A stretch of 64,000 bases of DNA from Lepidurus packardi (Eukaryota > Arthropoda > Branchiopoda > Notostraca > Triopsidae). The stretch is taken from assembly GCA_023053545.1 (NCBI GenBank), contig JAKZAN010000006.1, positions 6,825,001 to 6,889,000 on the forward strand, given 5' to 3'. A model generated the notes under the pieces. It had not been told where the DNA came from. It did not search any database and was given only the letters and a program-made list of their open reading frames with translations. Of the stretch, positions 47,291 through 59,049 are shown piece by piece. Both the position numbers and the translations under genes were made by a program. Each line of letters begins with the position of its first letter. Positions within the stretch are counted from its first letter, which is position 1.

Positions 47291-48740
47291 ATTTCAACCT
47301 CGAAGAACAATCGCCCATGGCGAAGTTTTGACAAATACTGTACATATTGACTTGGAGAATTCATAAGCATGGTAACGAAGCTCTGGAGAAAAGGGACATT
47401 TCGCAACTTAGCTAAAAAGGATTATTCCCCAAGCCAAGTTTCCATAAAGCTGTTACACGACTCGCACAAATTTGGACAAGAAATGAAGACGGGGTTTCAA
47501 CGTAAAGTTGTGGTTTTTGGTACTCACGTAGCACTTTATTGGCCAAGCTTTTTCGGGGGGTACCTTGACGGTTCACTTTTGCAGTTGTCGCGTATATGAA
47601 GGGTTGAAAACTGAAAAGTTGAAAGTTTCCTAGTTAGCAACTCTCTTGGAAGTTTCGCTGAAGGGCGTAAGGTCGTGCTGTGTCTTTGGGGAGTTGTATG
47701 TATGCCTTTTCCCCCGTCGACCGTTAAAATGCTTTAATTGCGTTGTGTGCTGTGCGATGATTTAAGAGATGGGAACGGGGCCACCGAGTTTCAGAGGGTT
47801 AATGAGGCGTTCGAGAATTCATGGTCGTGGCGAATCGCATTGAACTGAGCTGCTGCGGGATGGAAGTAGGAAATAAGCAGATGAGAGCCAAAAAAAGTAT
47901 GAAGACAGGATGGGAAACACTGGGTCGATGTTAGAGTTGAGCTTTCAAAAGCGTCCACGGGCTAGAAGTGGATGCATCGAAAGACAGTAATATGCAAAGA
48001 TGGATAAGGGGGACTTCTTTTTATTTATTTTTTAGAATATTTAGTCAGTGTTCGGGTTCGTGACGTCTTCGACAGTATTTGTGGTTTCGGGCACTCGGGG
48101 CAACTTGGTATATAGGCGAGCGGAAGCTATTGCACAGGGAAGTTTATATGCGAAGCGGGCGTGGGATATTGCAAGTGGAGAGACGATACATTTTACAAGA
48201 TCGACAGAGCGACCCACAAAGAGCAAGAGTGTTGAAAGTTATCAAGCTAGAAAAGGAGGAAATCAAGTTTGTGATGCATGCTCAACTTTCCCATACGCCA
48301 AAAGTTTATCTCCTCGGGCAAGTCTTGGTACTGTCAGAGAAGAACAATGTGCCATATTTTCTAAAGGCATTCCGTGCATAATGAATCCCCTATTGCTTTG
48401 ATGGCAACAGAAAGGGCACAATCAAGGTCGCATTTCTTGACGTGTTTCTTTTTTTTTCAGAGTTATGCGCAGTCGGTTGCATTAATAGAAGACGGATCCG
48501 CGATTCATGGTCCCGTACAATGATCAATTTACTCATTTACATAACCACCGAGTCAGCCTCATGAAAAGCAAAGACTTGCCCCTCTTTTGGTCCTCCTTTG
48601 TTTCTTGGCGTCTGTTTTTTCTGCCTTGTCTACCCACAACTACAGCTATATGATGGCAAAGAAAAGCTTTGCTGTAACCATTGTCCGCCATTCTTTTTTT
48701 TAAGCCTTATAAATGTCTTGAGCTAGTGAAGAGTCATTGG
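47291..48740. other. Gene-poor region, overlapping frames without support
   Basis: Two long plus-strand frames overlap at 48048-48401 in different phases; neither has family features. No repeats noted. Confidence 0.4.
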
Positions 48741-48752
48741 ATTGGGCCGGTT

Positions 48753-48786
48753 TATATAGGACAGAACGTAGCAGTTATTCCAGTTG
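48753..48786 (+). promoter_or_regulatory. TATA box and initiator in front of the 48811 exon
   Basis: TATATAG at 48753-48759 is followed 29 bases later by an initiator-like TCCAGTTG (A at 48782). The expected leader is then about 28 bases to the ATG at 48811. This spacing is the normal arthropod arrangement. Confidence 0.45.
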
Positions 48787-48810
48787 TATTAGAGCAATCA
48801 AGTTCCTACA

Positions 48811-48879
48811 TGGCTACCGCCAAAGTCCTCTGCTCAATTGCAGTGTGCCTTTTATATGCATGTGTGGGCAGAGCTGGTA
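48811..48879 (+). CDS. Candidate first exon encoding a signal peptide, gene unknown
   Basis: ATG in a good context (CTACATGGCT) opens MATAKVLCSIAVCLL, continuing YACVGRAG: a short basic n-region, a ten-residue hydrophobic core and a small-residue cleavage zone (V-G-R-A-G). A donor-like GCTG/gtagcc could end the exon near 48877, in phase 1; without splicing the frame reads on to a TGA at 48915 (35 aa). It is 29 bases below an initiator and TATA box. No second exon was identified, so secreted peptide, cuticle or hormone precursor cannot be told apart. Confidence 0.35.
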
Positions 48880-48917
48880 GCCTGTCATGCAGACACGTGG
48901 AGGTGGATTTTTATTGA

Positions 48918-51900
48918 GCCATTAGATATCAACCCCAAACAGGCTATGTTGCCGCGCTGCACGCGTTGGCGGTTCGGTTCCGTTCCGTCCTGTGCGGCTG
49001 TTTACATTCTATAATGGCCGTTCTCATCGCCCGTAATTGTCAAAGGAAGTTTAGTATAGAAATGAAAGGCTTTTCAACTCGGAGTACATTCTGTGGACTT
49101 ATTGTTGTCCATATATTTTAATATTTAATTTAATTATTATTATTAGTAGTAGTAATATTTATTTAATTAGTATTTAATACATGAGTTATCATGCGGGGTA
49201 ACAGAGCTAATCCAAATTTCGTTTTTTCCGAATGTTTTCCTTCGCGTAGACTGCCATGCCAACGCCGTCATCACATGCAGCGAAAGCAAAACAGAGCATA
49301 CCCGCGTTGACCGTGTATTCTCCCGCGGATATGCGGGCGGCAACAGCTCCTCCCTAAGCCCCAAAAGCTGAAGAACTTTTCCCCCAGTCGTCGGCGGGTC
49401 GAAGACGACGTGGGACAAGCTGGCCTGTGTGCGGATCGCTCAGTACTGTGCTAGCAGCTGAAGTGTACGGTTAGGTTAGCTAACTGTTGTGCTAAGTGTG
49501 CAAGCCATTGCTGCAGTCCATGTGGCCGGTTTCGCGTTTTACACAATAACCGGAATAAAATGCGAAAATAAAACACAATTAGCATAATCCGGTTTGTTTA
49601 GAATAAAAGTGCAATTTAAGCCTATTTTAATAAGCCACATTTTAAAAAGTGGTGTGAAAATTTCCATTCCCAAAAAGGATATTAGAAACGACAGGATTTT
49701 CACTGTGCACGATTGACTGGTTAACTCGTCAAGAACTTACCAGTGATTAGTATTTAACCCCGGAAGTTGAAGGACTTTCAAAAAAAGAGCGAAACTAAGT
49801 TAAAACCCTGCTGGGCCCATATGTAGCGTGTGTCGCATGACAGTTTCAAGTGTCCGCGTGGTTTCATGTTGCGTTGCTCGACTCCCACACATACCTAGTG
49901 TGTATCTGTAGAATATGGTCTAGAAAAACAAAAGGAGGCTAGCCTGCCGGTGAAGAAAGAGCCGAGTAACTTAAGGAGAAGCTCCTGAAAAACAGGCTGC
50001 GCACTTCCGATTCCGCCGACTCCCACCGAGTTTACGTGCGGTGCGCTTTATATACATTTGTATTTCTCCACCTCCAAATTCTCAAGCCTGTGACTGTGTG
50101 TGTGTTCACTTAATTTTAACTTCGCCTCGAACTAAAAAAAAATCTCCATCACTACTGTGGGAGCCTTTATTTAAAAAAAAAAAATTGGCCCTCTGTGTTT
50201 GACACAACAGCTGCAACTGTACATCACGAAGGCCGGAAACTTCTTTCCATTGTTGGAATGATCCACAATCGAGGTATGCTATCATTCCCTCATTCCTTAA
50301 TTCGATAGAGATAAATTTTTGCATCGCCTGTGGTGGTGGGTGGTAGCTCAAATTTCCCATTAAGATTGCTACTAATTATTCACATGCGTTACTCACGCAC
50401 AGCTTAAGACTTAAAAGGTGTTAGTTAATAACTAATGATAGGGTTAAAAAATGGGTACGGCTTTCATAGGACGATGGAAAAAAAATGAATATTTAATGAG
50501 ATGAAGAAAAAATGAAAAAAAAATCATTCGTTTCGTTTAAAACTTGGGTTATCTGTGTATGTGTGTGGTAGTGGTGCGGTGTCAGAATGGGAGCAACATT
50601 GATTTTTTTTGGGGGGTACACACTTAGCAATAGCTGAAGAGACGAGTGGGCTCGAATATAAGGGAGAAAGACAGACAGAGAGAAACACAGCAGAAACACT
50701 GGTTATGCATGTTATATGTATGTTTATATGTAGATATACACTATAGACGCTATTGGGCAACGCGAGGTTGTATTGGATACACGGGAATGCAGCTCAGCTC
50801 ATCGTCGTAGAGCGTAGCGTAATTCATTTCCATGAAGGATAGACCAGCATAACCTGGAGGTTAGACAATGCAAATTCGCCACCCATGTCCCCTCTCCCCC
50901 CACACACAAACACAAACTAAGACAACACCACGACGAAACCTAAAGTTTGCAAACATTCATTAACGCGTTATTGATCCTTGCATACTTCACACACCAGCAC
51001 TGTTCTGGAAAGCGCAGTCAACACGCGAAGCTCCTGGAAACCAATAATGAGTCAATATTTGGCCCCAGCAGTCCGCTCCTACAAATAACCAAGGCATTTC
51101 ACGTGCCACGGCCCCCCAGAACTTATAATGTAACAAGCATGTCATTCCTTCCCCCGCCCCACACAAATTCGAGACAGGTTACGTTAGTTTCTGGGACTTT
51201 TGCTCCATTGTAAGTCAAACTCACCAAGAAACCCCCCAAGAAAGGGGGGTAAAACTTTGTGGGTAGGGAGTTAGGAGTAAAACCACCGCATGTATACTTG
51301 GACTCTCAAATCTTCCCCTGAACGTGTTAGACCTCGGTTTTGCTCCCTCTATAAAGACACTAATTTATCGCCTGATGCTTATTTGGATAAAGTCCGCTGA
51401 TGTACGACCGCATCGCATCTCGACGCAGCCTTGGAGTCTTGGAGGCAGCGGACGTAGACGGTACCAGTACGTTATTCCCATTCCCCAGCTTAGATTTTAC
51501 GTTTTTACCCTAATGTCGTGAAATGACAAGGTCTTGGGTAGGCAACATTAAAACCTTTCCAGCAGCAAAGCAAGCAAAGGCAACTATGAGAATGAGGACA
51601 GTCGGTTTTTAGTGTCTAGGGACGGAAATAAAAAGTGAAAAATAGGTGTTCGTCGTGTCCCATTTGTGCCTGTTGCCATTAAAATAAAAGAAAAAGAAGA
51701 AAACAAAACAATATTTACAGCACTCTACAGTACTGATAGAATAGATTCAGTCCAGCCCGTACAGTATAATTACCAAACTGTCCAGTGTTTCGCATTCAGA
51801 AAATTAGCATTCTAACAAGGTTTGGCGTCATTTAACAGTTGGCGGATACCTCGAGTTGTCATTTCCGGCAAGGATATAGTAAGACCAGTTGATCTAGCTG

Positions 51901-53093
51901 TCGTTTCCCCCCCTTTTCCTAGGATATAGATTGTACAGTGCTGAAGCCTCTCCTTTTCATTTCTTGTTGCCATAGGGAATGATACAAGTCCCGCCGCGAC
52001 AAAATAAAAGACGAACAGGAACAGCTCAAAGATCCCATCCCCCTCTTCTTACGCAACAAACGTATCCTTTTTCATGTTTATATACCCTCCCTAACCCTCA
52101 ATACATCCAGATCCACCCCTCTACTAATTTATATAAAAACGATGAAGAGCTATAGAGTGTATGTAGGGGGGCCCCTCCCTATTACTTGATCGCTTTTGCC
52201 TGTGTTGCGTTTCTATTGCCATGGCATTTGCCTTGTGTATCGACGGGAGATTTTGAACAACCTCAAACTAAAAAGTTTTAGTAGAGCACAATTTATAAAA
52301 AATAGGAAAAAAAGAAAGGAAAAGCGTTCTATATACAAAAGGCTTCACCAGACTGACGTCCTCCCAAACAGCGAATTCAACTACACACTAGACTAGACGT
52401 TTAGCAAACAAGACGAATGTTCCGAAAGAGAAAAAATAGAAAAAAGCTTTGAATAGCTTGGTATTATAGAACACTATAGAGTATCCCAGTTTGTTGGGAG
52501 TCCTTTGTACGCGAGGTTTTGATTGAGAAAAGAAGAAAATACGGCAATTGGGATGGGGCGTAGGCGAAGAAAGAAATTTGTTCGACTGGATTGGTGGGAT
52601 GATTTATTTGAGGCGTTGAGGGGTATAGAAACCGGCAGCTATAAGGGATTCCGGCCACATGTAGCCCTGGATTAAATAGTTCGGGTGTTATTTCCACTGA
52701 CGACTCCCCAATGACCTTTTCGATTTGAGGAGGCTTCTTCTATACTAGAGGATACTAGAGTATACAGAGAGGATGTTGTTGGATGTCAACGTACGAAGGA
52801 CTGGAAGACATGTATATCTTCGTTTTTTCTTTTTGTTTTTTTTTTGGCTTTTCCTGACACACGGTAGTCTCCCCGAACCTATGCGCACTTTTTTACAGGC
52901 TGCAGTGGTCTCGGACTTTTTTGGGCCCCGTTTAGGATGAAACAGAATCCGGAAGTTTACCTTTTTTGCAGCTTGCGATCTTCCTGATATCTCGGCCCAA
53001 AGTGTTTCCGAGTTCCTTGGGCTACACTAGACCAAGGTGACTCGGGTGGACTTAAGGCCCTTGACTGGTATAACAACAGGGAGATGATGTAGG
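48918..53093. other. Gene-poor region, nothing recognised
   Basis: Includes an AT-rich run (about 49115-49180, TTATTATTATTAGTAG) and GT/CA-rich simple sequence near 50095 and 50560. Exons belonging to the 48811 candidate, if real, should lie in or beyond this stretch. Confidence 0.45.
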
Positions 53094-53320
53094 AGCATTT
53101 TTTCTTATTTTAATATGCGGTATTTTTTAGTATTTAATTTTTGTATACTTTTATTATCTTATTTTTATTATAATAGTATCATTATATTATTACAATAGTT
53201 TCATCTCCCTAATGTCTGGTATAGTATTAAGTGGTATGGTATTGTATGATGAAATAAAAGCATTTCTTCGTATTTTACTATTTTTAGTATTTTAGTTTTG
53301 TATATTTTCATTATCAGAAT
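53094..53320 (+). repeat. AT-rich tandem duplication
   Basis: A block running GCATTTTTTC..TATTTTA, TTTTTAGTATTT, TTTTGTATA and TTTTCATTATC-like at 53094-53160 recurs at 53260-53315 with substitutions and a small deletion. The spacer is also AT-rich. Confidence 0.6.
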
Positions 53321-54396
53321 GGTATTTTCGGAATGTTATTGATATTTTGTTGTTATTGTTATTTGTTGTTTGGGGGATATGATCATGTAGGATCAAGTTC
53401 ACTAAACGGAGTACGATACGGTTTTGTTTCAAAGACCCATAATAAAGAAGTTACGACAGCTTTTGTTGTGTATGTTTTGATTCGATGGCTCTGTTGTTTA
53501 CTTTCGTTGGGGGGAGTAGTGCGTAAAAAGCCGAAAAGCTTCTGGGGAAAGCAGAGGTAAGCACGTACGCACGATAGTAAGATAGCAAGACTATTCCCTG
53601 TTGTTGCCACGCGTTTTGGGACAGCTTTTCTTGGGGAAAGTTTGTAATTCGTAACCTGGGCACGGGAAAGACGGTGCGAGCCTATACTAACTGACGACTG
53701 ACTTGCTTTTCTTGACGAGAAGGGGGCTCCGGAATGGCACTGTAAACGCCGGGGTCAAAGGTCGTTAAAGCAACTTTTACGAGGCGCTCGTACAACCCTG
53801 GAGCATGATGAGTCGGCACGTCAAGCACCCAGACTTAAAGCAAGCTAGCCCCTGAAATAAAGAAGGAGAGTGAGGGGGAGGTGCAATTAACGTTGGGCGG
53901 GGAAAAGCGACTAAAGGCATCTACGCTAAAAAGGCACATGAAAACCCAACCCTCTCTCTCTCTCTTCCATCGTCAGCCTCACAAACTTTTGCTTGAGCAT
54001 ATCCCCCCCCCCTTCCTTATAGCATTGCATTGCATCACCTAACCTTTAACCGAGCCACTCAACTTGGGGCTTTCTCTCTCGCTCTCTGTTTCTCTCTCTC
54101 AGCTTCTCTGTTTCCTCCGACACCCTTGAATTGCTCGAGCCGTGATTGGCGAATTAGCCCTTACGCAAATTGAACGACGTAGATAGGATTAGTTGACGAC
54201 GTCGTAAGATAGGGAGGGCTAAGAGCAAAAGAAAGGAGGGAAGATGCAAGAACAGTCATTGTTGTCTTAACTTTTCCTTTAGGTGTTGCAAGTGCCAAAG
54301 GTTTTGAAGGGGCAATAGTAGTATAACGCCACTTTGTAAGGGAGAGGTGATGCAAGAAGCAAATATAAACAGGATATGTTTTAACTCTTCAATATA
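53321..54396. other. Gene-poor region with CT/GAGA tracts
   Basis: CT-dinucleotide tracts lie at 53952-53966 and 54071-54110. On the minus strand these are GAGA repeats, possible GAGA-factor sites. A C-run follows 54003. No coding exon seen. Confidence 0.5.
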
Positions 54397-54740
54397 CAGT
54401 AAATGCCGCTTATTGTGATTACTGATTATTAAAATTAATAATCATTCAATTTGCATTATGGAATCAAATTTTAAAGGACCGACTGAAAATGATAAAATTA
54501 ATAACATTTTAATCGGTTATTAGAATCACACTTTCGGATATTAGAATCAATTTCAAACAAATCTTCACGTGTAACAGTAAAGAAACTACAGTAGTGATTG
54601 CTACAAGGACTTTACAAATTAACCAATGACATTGCTTTTACGTCGTTTTGACCTATCCTGTCATTTCTAGCCTACGTAAAAAAATCCCTTCTAAACTTCC
54701 CAGGCACTTCCATGAGCAGGTTGTTCAATTGAATGAACAA
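54397..54740 (+). mobile_element. Pogo/Tigger-like transposon fragment (copy 3)
   Basis: Starts CAGTAAATGCCGCTTATTGT directly after a TA (54395-54396). It follows the left part of copies 1 and 2: GGAATCAAATTTTAAAGGACC, TCGGTTATTAGAATCACACT and CCAATGACATTGCTTTTACG. Similarity stops near 54750 at a GGCGTCCTTCTGTCG unit also found in copy 2. The right end and helix-turn-helix block are missing. Confidence 0.75.
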
Positions 54741-55962
54741 AGGCGTCCTTCTGTCGCCGGATCCGGAGTTTTTTTTTTAATTCTCTTTTGTTGGAATTCA
54801 TTTTGGCATTTAAAAGTTGATGCTCCGAAGAATTGAAGAGTTGATGCTGCTTCTAGGGTATTAAGTTGACGACTAACGGTTAACTTATTTCGGAGGACAT
54901 GCACATGGAGACAGGATTGGAAGAGTGAGAAGGGGTTTTGTGTAACGTCATTTGCAATCTATGGGATTAGGCGACGCAAATTGAGCGCCAGGCAAGGTTT
55001 GAGATTGAGGGACCCCAAATGCAAAGAGCCAGGTTGCTAAAAGCTTTACTGATCTCATTTCAGGCCAGACGCTTTATATGTATACCTTAGCAACCTCCGT
55101 CTCTAGTTTGCGATGACTTGCGCGCATTGACGAGCTAATTTTGTGGTCTTAACGATGTGGTAATGAGCAGATTGGGGAGATTTTTTTCTTGTTTTATTTC
55201 GGGACCTTAAAGGTAGGAAGCAAGAACTTTGGTGCACTCATGAGTGCAGCAATTATTCATCTGCGTTTTCATTCCCGTTCCTGGAGAGCTCGACACTCGA
55301 AAACGGAGCTGGTTATGCTACCGCACTTTGCAATAAGATATTGTCGGCGTCTCATACGCAAGCTTCCCTTTTACTCTTCTAAGCCCCTGTGTGGCATGCC
55401 TGCCTATGCATGGTAGGGAGAACTCTATATCCCGCGTGCACTTAACTGATCAGTAAGCGGATTAAAAGTTGCGAACCTCCCACAAACGAGGATCCGCTTA
55501 GCTTTGTAGCCCTCGTGATTTTATATGAGCAACTTCATGGATTCAAGGGGTTCCATATTCGGCTGCTCATGAGTTTTTGACCTGCAGCGATAGATGTGAG
55601 TCTATGCTATGCGCAGAATGCAAGTCGATACCCTAACGAAGGGGGATCCTTTATAGGGCCCCTTCCAACAAAAAAAAAAAGAAAGAAAAAAGTTTCAAAT
55701 TTATCACATTAAACTTGTTTGTTGAGCTAAAAACAAGCAAAAAGAAGGCACGTCCGGGCTTGCCTTTTCGGCATCGGCGATGAATGAGTCGGTATTGACG
55801 TATGCCAGCCGAATGTGCAGCCAGCAAGGCACAGGAGCCCCAAAATGTGTATACATATTTAAGCATCTGGCTCACTTCATTAGATTGATGGATGATGGAG
55901 GCCGCCGCTCCTTTTTTTTCACGCGTCGTTCGTTCCTTTTCCCTTCTAATTTTTTTCCCAGC
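54741..55962. other. Gene-poor region, nothing recognised
   Basis: Unique sequence after the transposon fragment. No exon chain and no shared repeat was seen. Confidence 0.4.
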
Positions 55963-56500
55963 ACGTGTTGAATAAAATTGCGTATAAGTGGCGAAGCCGA
56001 TACATTAGTCCTGAAAACGATTCCTTGTAGATAACCTTTTTTGGGTTTTGTAAATCTTGTTTTCTAAAATCATGAGGTTGCGTACGGATCATTGGCAGAT
56101 AACGCTGAATCAGATGGGTTTCGCGGAATTCGCAAAGTCAAAAGTCATTTTCTGTGCTCTCTGCTCCTATGTGCATAGTACAGTACAGGTGAGCCCCAAA
56201 GTTCGATACACAATACCTGGCATTCCTTTTTTTTCTGCACATGTTGAATAAAATTGGCGTATAAGTGGTAAGGATGATACATGAGTCCCAAAAACAGTTC
56301 TTTGTATAGATAACCTTTTTTGGGTTCGGGAAAGAGGTTTCCTACGTCGCAGTGACAGATAACGCTGGATCAGTTGGGTTTCGCGGAAGTCGCAAAGTCA
56401 AATAACCCAAGTCCTCAAAAGTCTGTGCTCTCCGCTTCTAAAGTATATCTGCGACGCAAAGTTCTTGACATGACTTACAAAGCATTCTTTTAATTTTTTG
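55963..56500 (+). repeat. Two-copy direct repeat, unit about 275 bases
   Basis: Copy 1 (55963-56237) and copy 2 (from 56238) both begin CACxTGTTGAATAAAATTG. They share GTATAAGTGG, GATAACCTTTTTTGGGTT, CAGATAACGCTG.ATCAG.TGG, GTTTCGCGGAA.TCGCAAAG and CTGTGCTCTC. Copy 2 has lost about 25 bases toward its end. Not coding in a shared frame. Confidence 0.8.
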
Positions 56501-58588
56501 GTATTTATTTTAGATCACCAAAAAGGGAATAGAATGTGGAACTTTTGTTCACGATGCTGTTGCACTTTGCCTATGAAAGATCCCTGTTTGCCTGGAAAGG
56601 TTAATGGAATTCATGACTAACAGTGTTCTCTTAATGACATTTTCCCTTGCCTAGAATTGCAAAGAAACACTAAAAGCTACAGCGAGGACACGTGAAGCTA
56701 ACGTTTGGGTGAACAATCCCAGTTTTTCTTAGTTTGCCGGGGCTTAACTTTACTGTACGAGTTTACCAGATGAACCGGCGACAAGGTACATGTACTGGTA
56801 TAGCACTTTTTGGCCTGGGTTTTCGTGAGTTTGAGCGTCACTTGTAAATAAAACATCGACGTGAAAATGTCCGGGAAGGTTAAAGGTATAATGACTGGAT
56901 AAGCAGTTGTGTTGAAGCCCCCATCTGGTAAACTGCATTTGAGTTTGGCACGGCACGTGGAGAACAACTGATGGGAAACTGAACCTTAATTCCTTGTTAA
57001 TTATATGCGAGGTTTTTGGTACTTTGAGCTGTAGCGAAACTGTCTCGCCCGCTCTCTCTTCTAAAAAGCATTTTGAGATAATGGAATGGGAAGTGGAATA
57101 GCGTGTATCGCAGTAGACTCCCTGTTGGCATTGTGGGCGCGATGCCTTATATACAGACGCTTACGCTTCATGTCCGGGACGTTTTCTCGCGTATGCCAAG
57201 CACGCGGAAAACCTCTCCGTTGCAAACGATCCCCTCGTGTTTTCCACGCGCCATCCCAATTCTCCGCCGAAACACCTCGCAAGGTCCAAATTCTCTCAGA
57301 ACAACACGTTGAAGCTGTTACCTAAAACTTTCTCCTACGCATTTGATCTCAAAAAGTTTTATTAGGATCGAAGATCGCGACGCAGTAACTGTTATTCAAC
57401 CCTCCAAAAAAATGAACGTGGATAAGGCACCTTTGAATTTTTTTTTTTTTTTTTTACAAGGCAGTAAAACTCTGGAACAAGCTGTGTAGATAGATAAGGA
57501 AGGCGACAAGCATCTTGAAAGTAAATAAAAAAATGAAAAATGTTGGGAAGGAAAAAAATCCTAGGCATGTTCTTAATTGCCAGTTGTCTTTGGCCCAAGC
57601 ACAAGCTACACACTAGATGCTTTGCCCAGCATGGTATAGGATTCTTTTAACCGTTAGTGATGTGATGCCCGAGCAAAGGGACGCGTTAATGAGAGCGAAG
57701 CGTCCAAAGTCTTGCAGCAATGCGAAGACGCTTGAAAGTTTGGGGGCGCAAGAGGAAATGTTGCGCTTAGTGCTGTTGATTTTTCAGCACCCTCATGCTC
57801 ATCCCAAAAGCGCTCGCTTGACAGCCACGATGAGTCTTGTTGGAATTTAAAAAAAGCGCTGTTGTGTGCGTTTTCGTATACAAACAAAAGGCCTTTCGAG
57901 TGCCAGACAGGGAGCAAAACGTGAACTTGATTGGTGACTTGCGGTGTGAGCTGTCTCAGCAGTTTGCAGGAAAATCTCCAAACTAAAAACTAACGAAACG
58001 CGTGGCGTGACAACTGGAATAAATTACTGGGCTGGCTTGAGTGTTAAGGGTGGCATTATTGGGATATCAGAGGTTAGTTATGTGAAAGGGATGCTAATTA
58101 TCTTCCTCCTCCTCTCTCTCCTCTCGCGCGCTCTGGGCTCTGGATAGTGCCAGCGGTGGCAGTGATGGCAGACCCCACAGTGCCGATTCACCCGCAAGTC
58201 TCCCGCTCTCATCTGAGCAGTGTCAACTGACAGTTATATGGAGGAATTCCCTGGGCTCTGGAAGTACTCTGTTGGGGGGAAGGAGGGGTAGGGTGGCTTG
58301 ATAGTGTTGTTGCACGCTCATTCTATGAGAGTCAAACTTAGCCCTTGTTTTTGAGATCTTTTTACGACTCCATTTTGACAACTGCGCAAATGGTAGCACG
58401 TCATCTTCGCTGGTTATTAGTTGCACCCACATTTCATAAATGTTCTAAGCAGAGATTGCCAGGAGCCAACTTAAAGCCTTCTGTTGGGTATTGAGAAACA
58501 GAGAAAACGTGGAAAAACGAGATATAAGGTTTAAGGAAGGAAAAAAATAATCCCTTAATAGCTGATACTTGGAAAATAACGGTACTAG
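56501..58588. other. Gene-poor region with a GC-richer island
   Basis: The block at 57060-57320 is GC-rich and open in three frames at once, which argues against coding and for composition. Pyrimidine-rich sequence lies at 58104-58135. No exon chain seen. Confidence 0.45.
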
Positions 58589-58667
58589 AGCAGCAGCTTT
58601 TACACTTGAATTAACTCAAATTCAATTTTCCAATCGAATTAACTTGAGTGTAATTATTTCTGCTGTT
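58589..58667 (+). ncRNA. Long imperfect hairpin, possible small-RNA precursor or MITE
   Basis: About 79 bases fold on themselves. The 5' arm AGCAGCAG, TTACACTTGA and TTAA blocks pair, with G-T pairs and a few mismatches, with AATTCGATT..., AAGTTAA, AGTGTAA and CTGCTGTT on the 3' arm. The loop is about 8 bases (TTTTCC). The pairing spans about 33 base pairs, the size of a pre-miRNA stem. No known miRNA seed was recognised, and a hairpin MITE is an alternative. Confidence 0.3.
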
Positions 58668-59010
58668 TAATTAAGATAAGTGAGTTACTTTTCACTTACG
58701 AATATCGGACTTTTCACTGAACTAAAGAAGATATCTTTCATACAGCGTTTTTAAGCTAAGTGGTAAAGTAATTCAGTGAAAATCGATTTGGATTAAAGCT
58801 ATATAGATTGCCTATAGCTATATATTTCTTTCTTACGCAAGGCTTTCGCAAAACTTAACATGTTCTCCGGATTTAGTGACAAAACAGTATAATGTATCCC
58901 GTTTTCAAAACGGACACTACAGTGTCATTTTTGTATCAAAAGCGACAGTAGTGTTTCATTTTTGAACAATGATTTTCTTCAGCTAATGAAGTGAAAGAAA
59001 GTACAAGTTT

Positions 59011-59048
59011 TAACGATTATCATCAAACAAAGATGATGAGAATCGTTA
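59011..59048. repeat. Short hairpin next to telomere-like CCTAA repeats
   Basis: TAACGATTATCATC and GATGATGAGAATCGTTA form an imperfect inverted repeat around a short AAACAAA loop. CTAACCTAACCTAA follows directly. Confidence 0.5.
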
Positions 59049-59049
59049 A

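Noticed and set aside
48048-48401. Two overlapping plus-strand frames of 117 and 100 codons
   Set aside because: They overlap in different phases and neither shows splice context, domain pattern or a sensible start.
57061-57325. Four overlapping frames on both strands
   Set aside because: Simultaneous openness in several frames indicates base composition, with no conserved motif in any of them.
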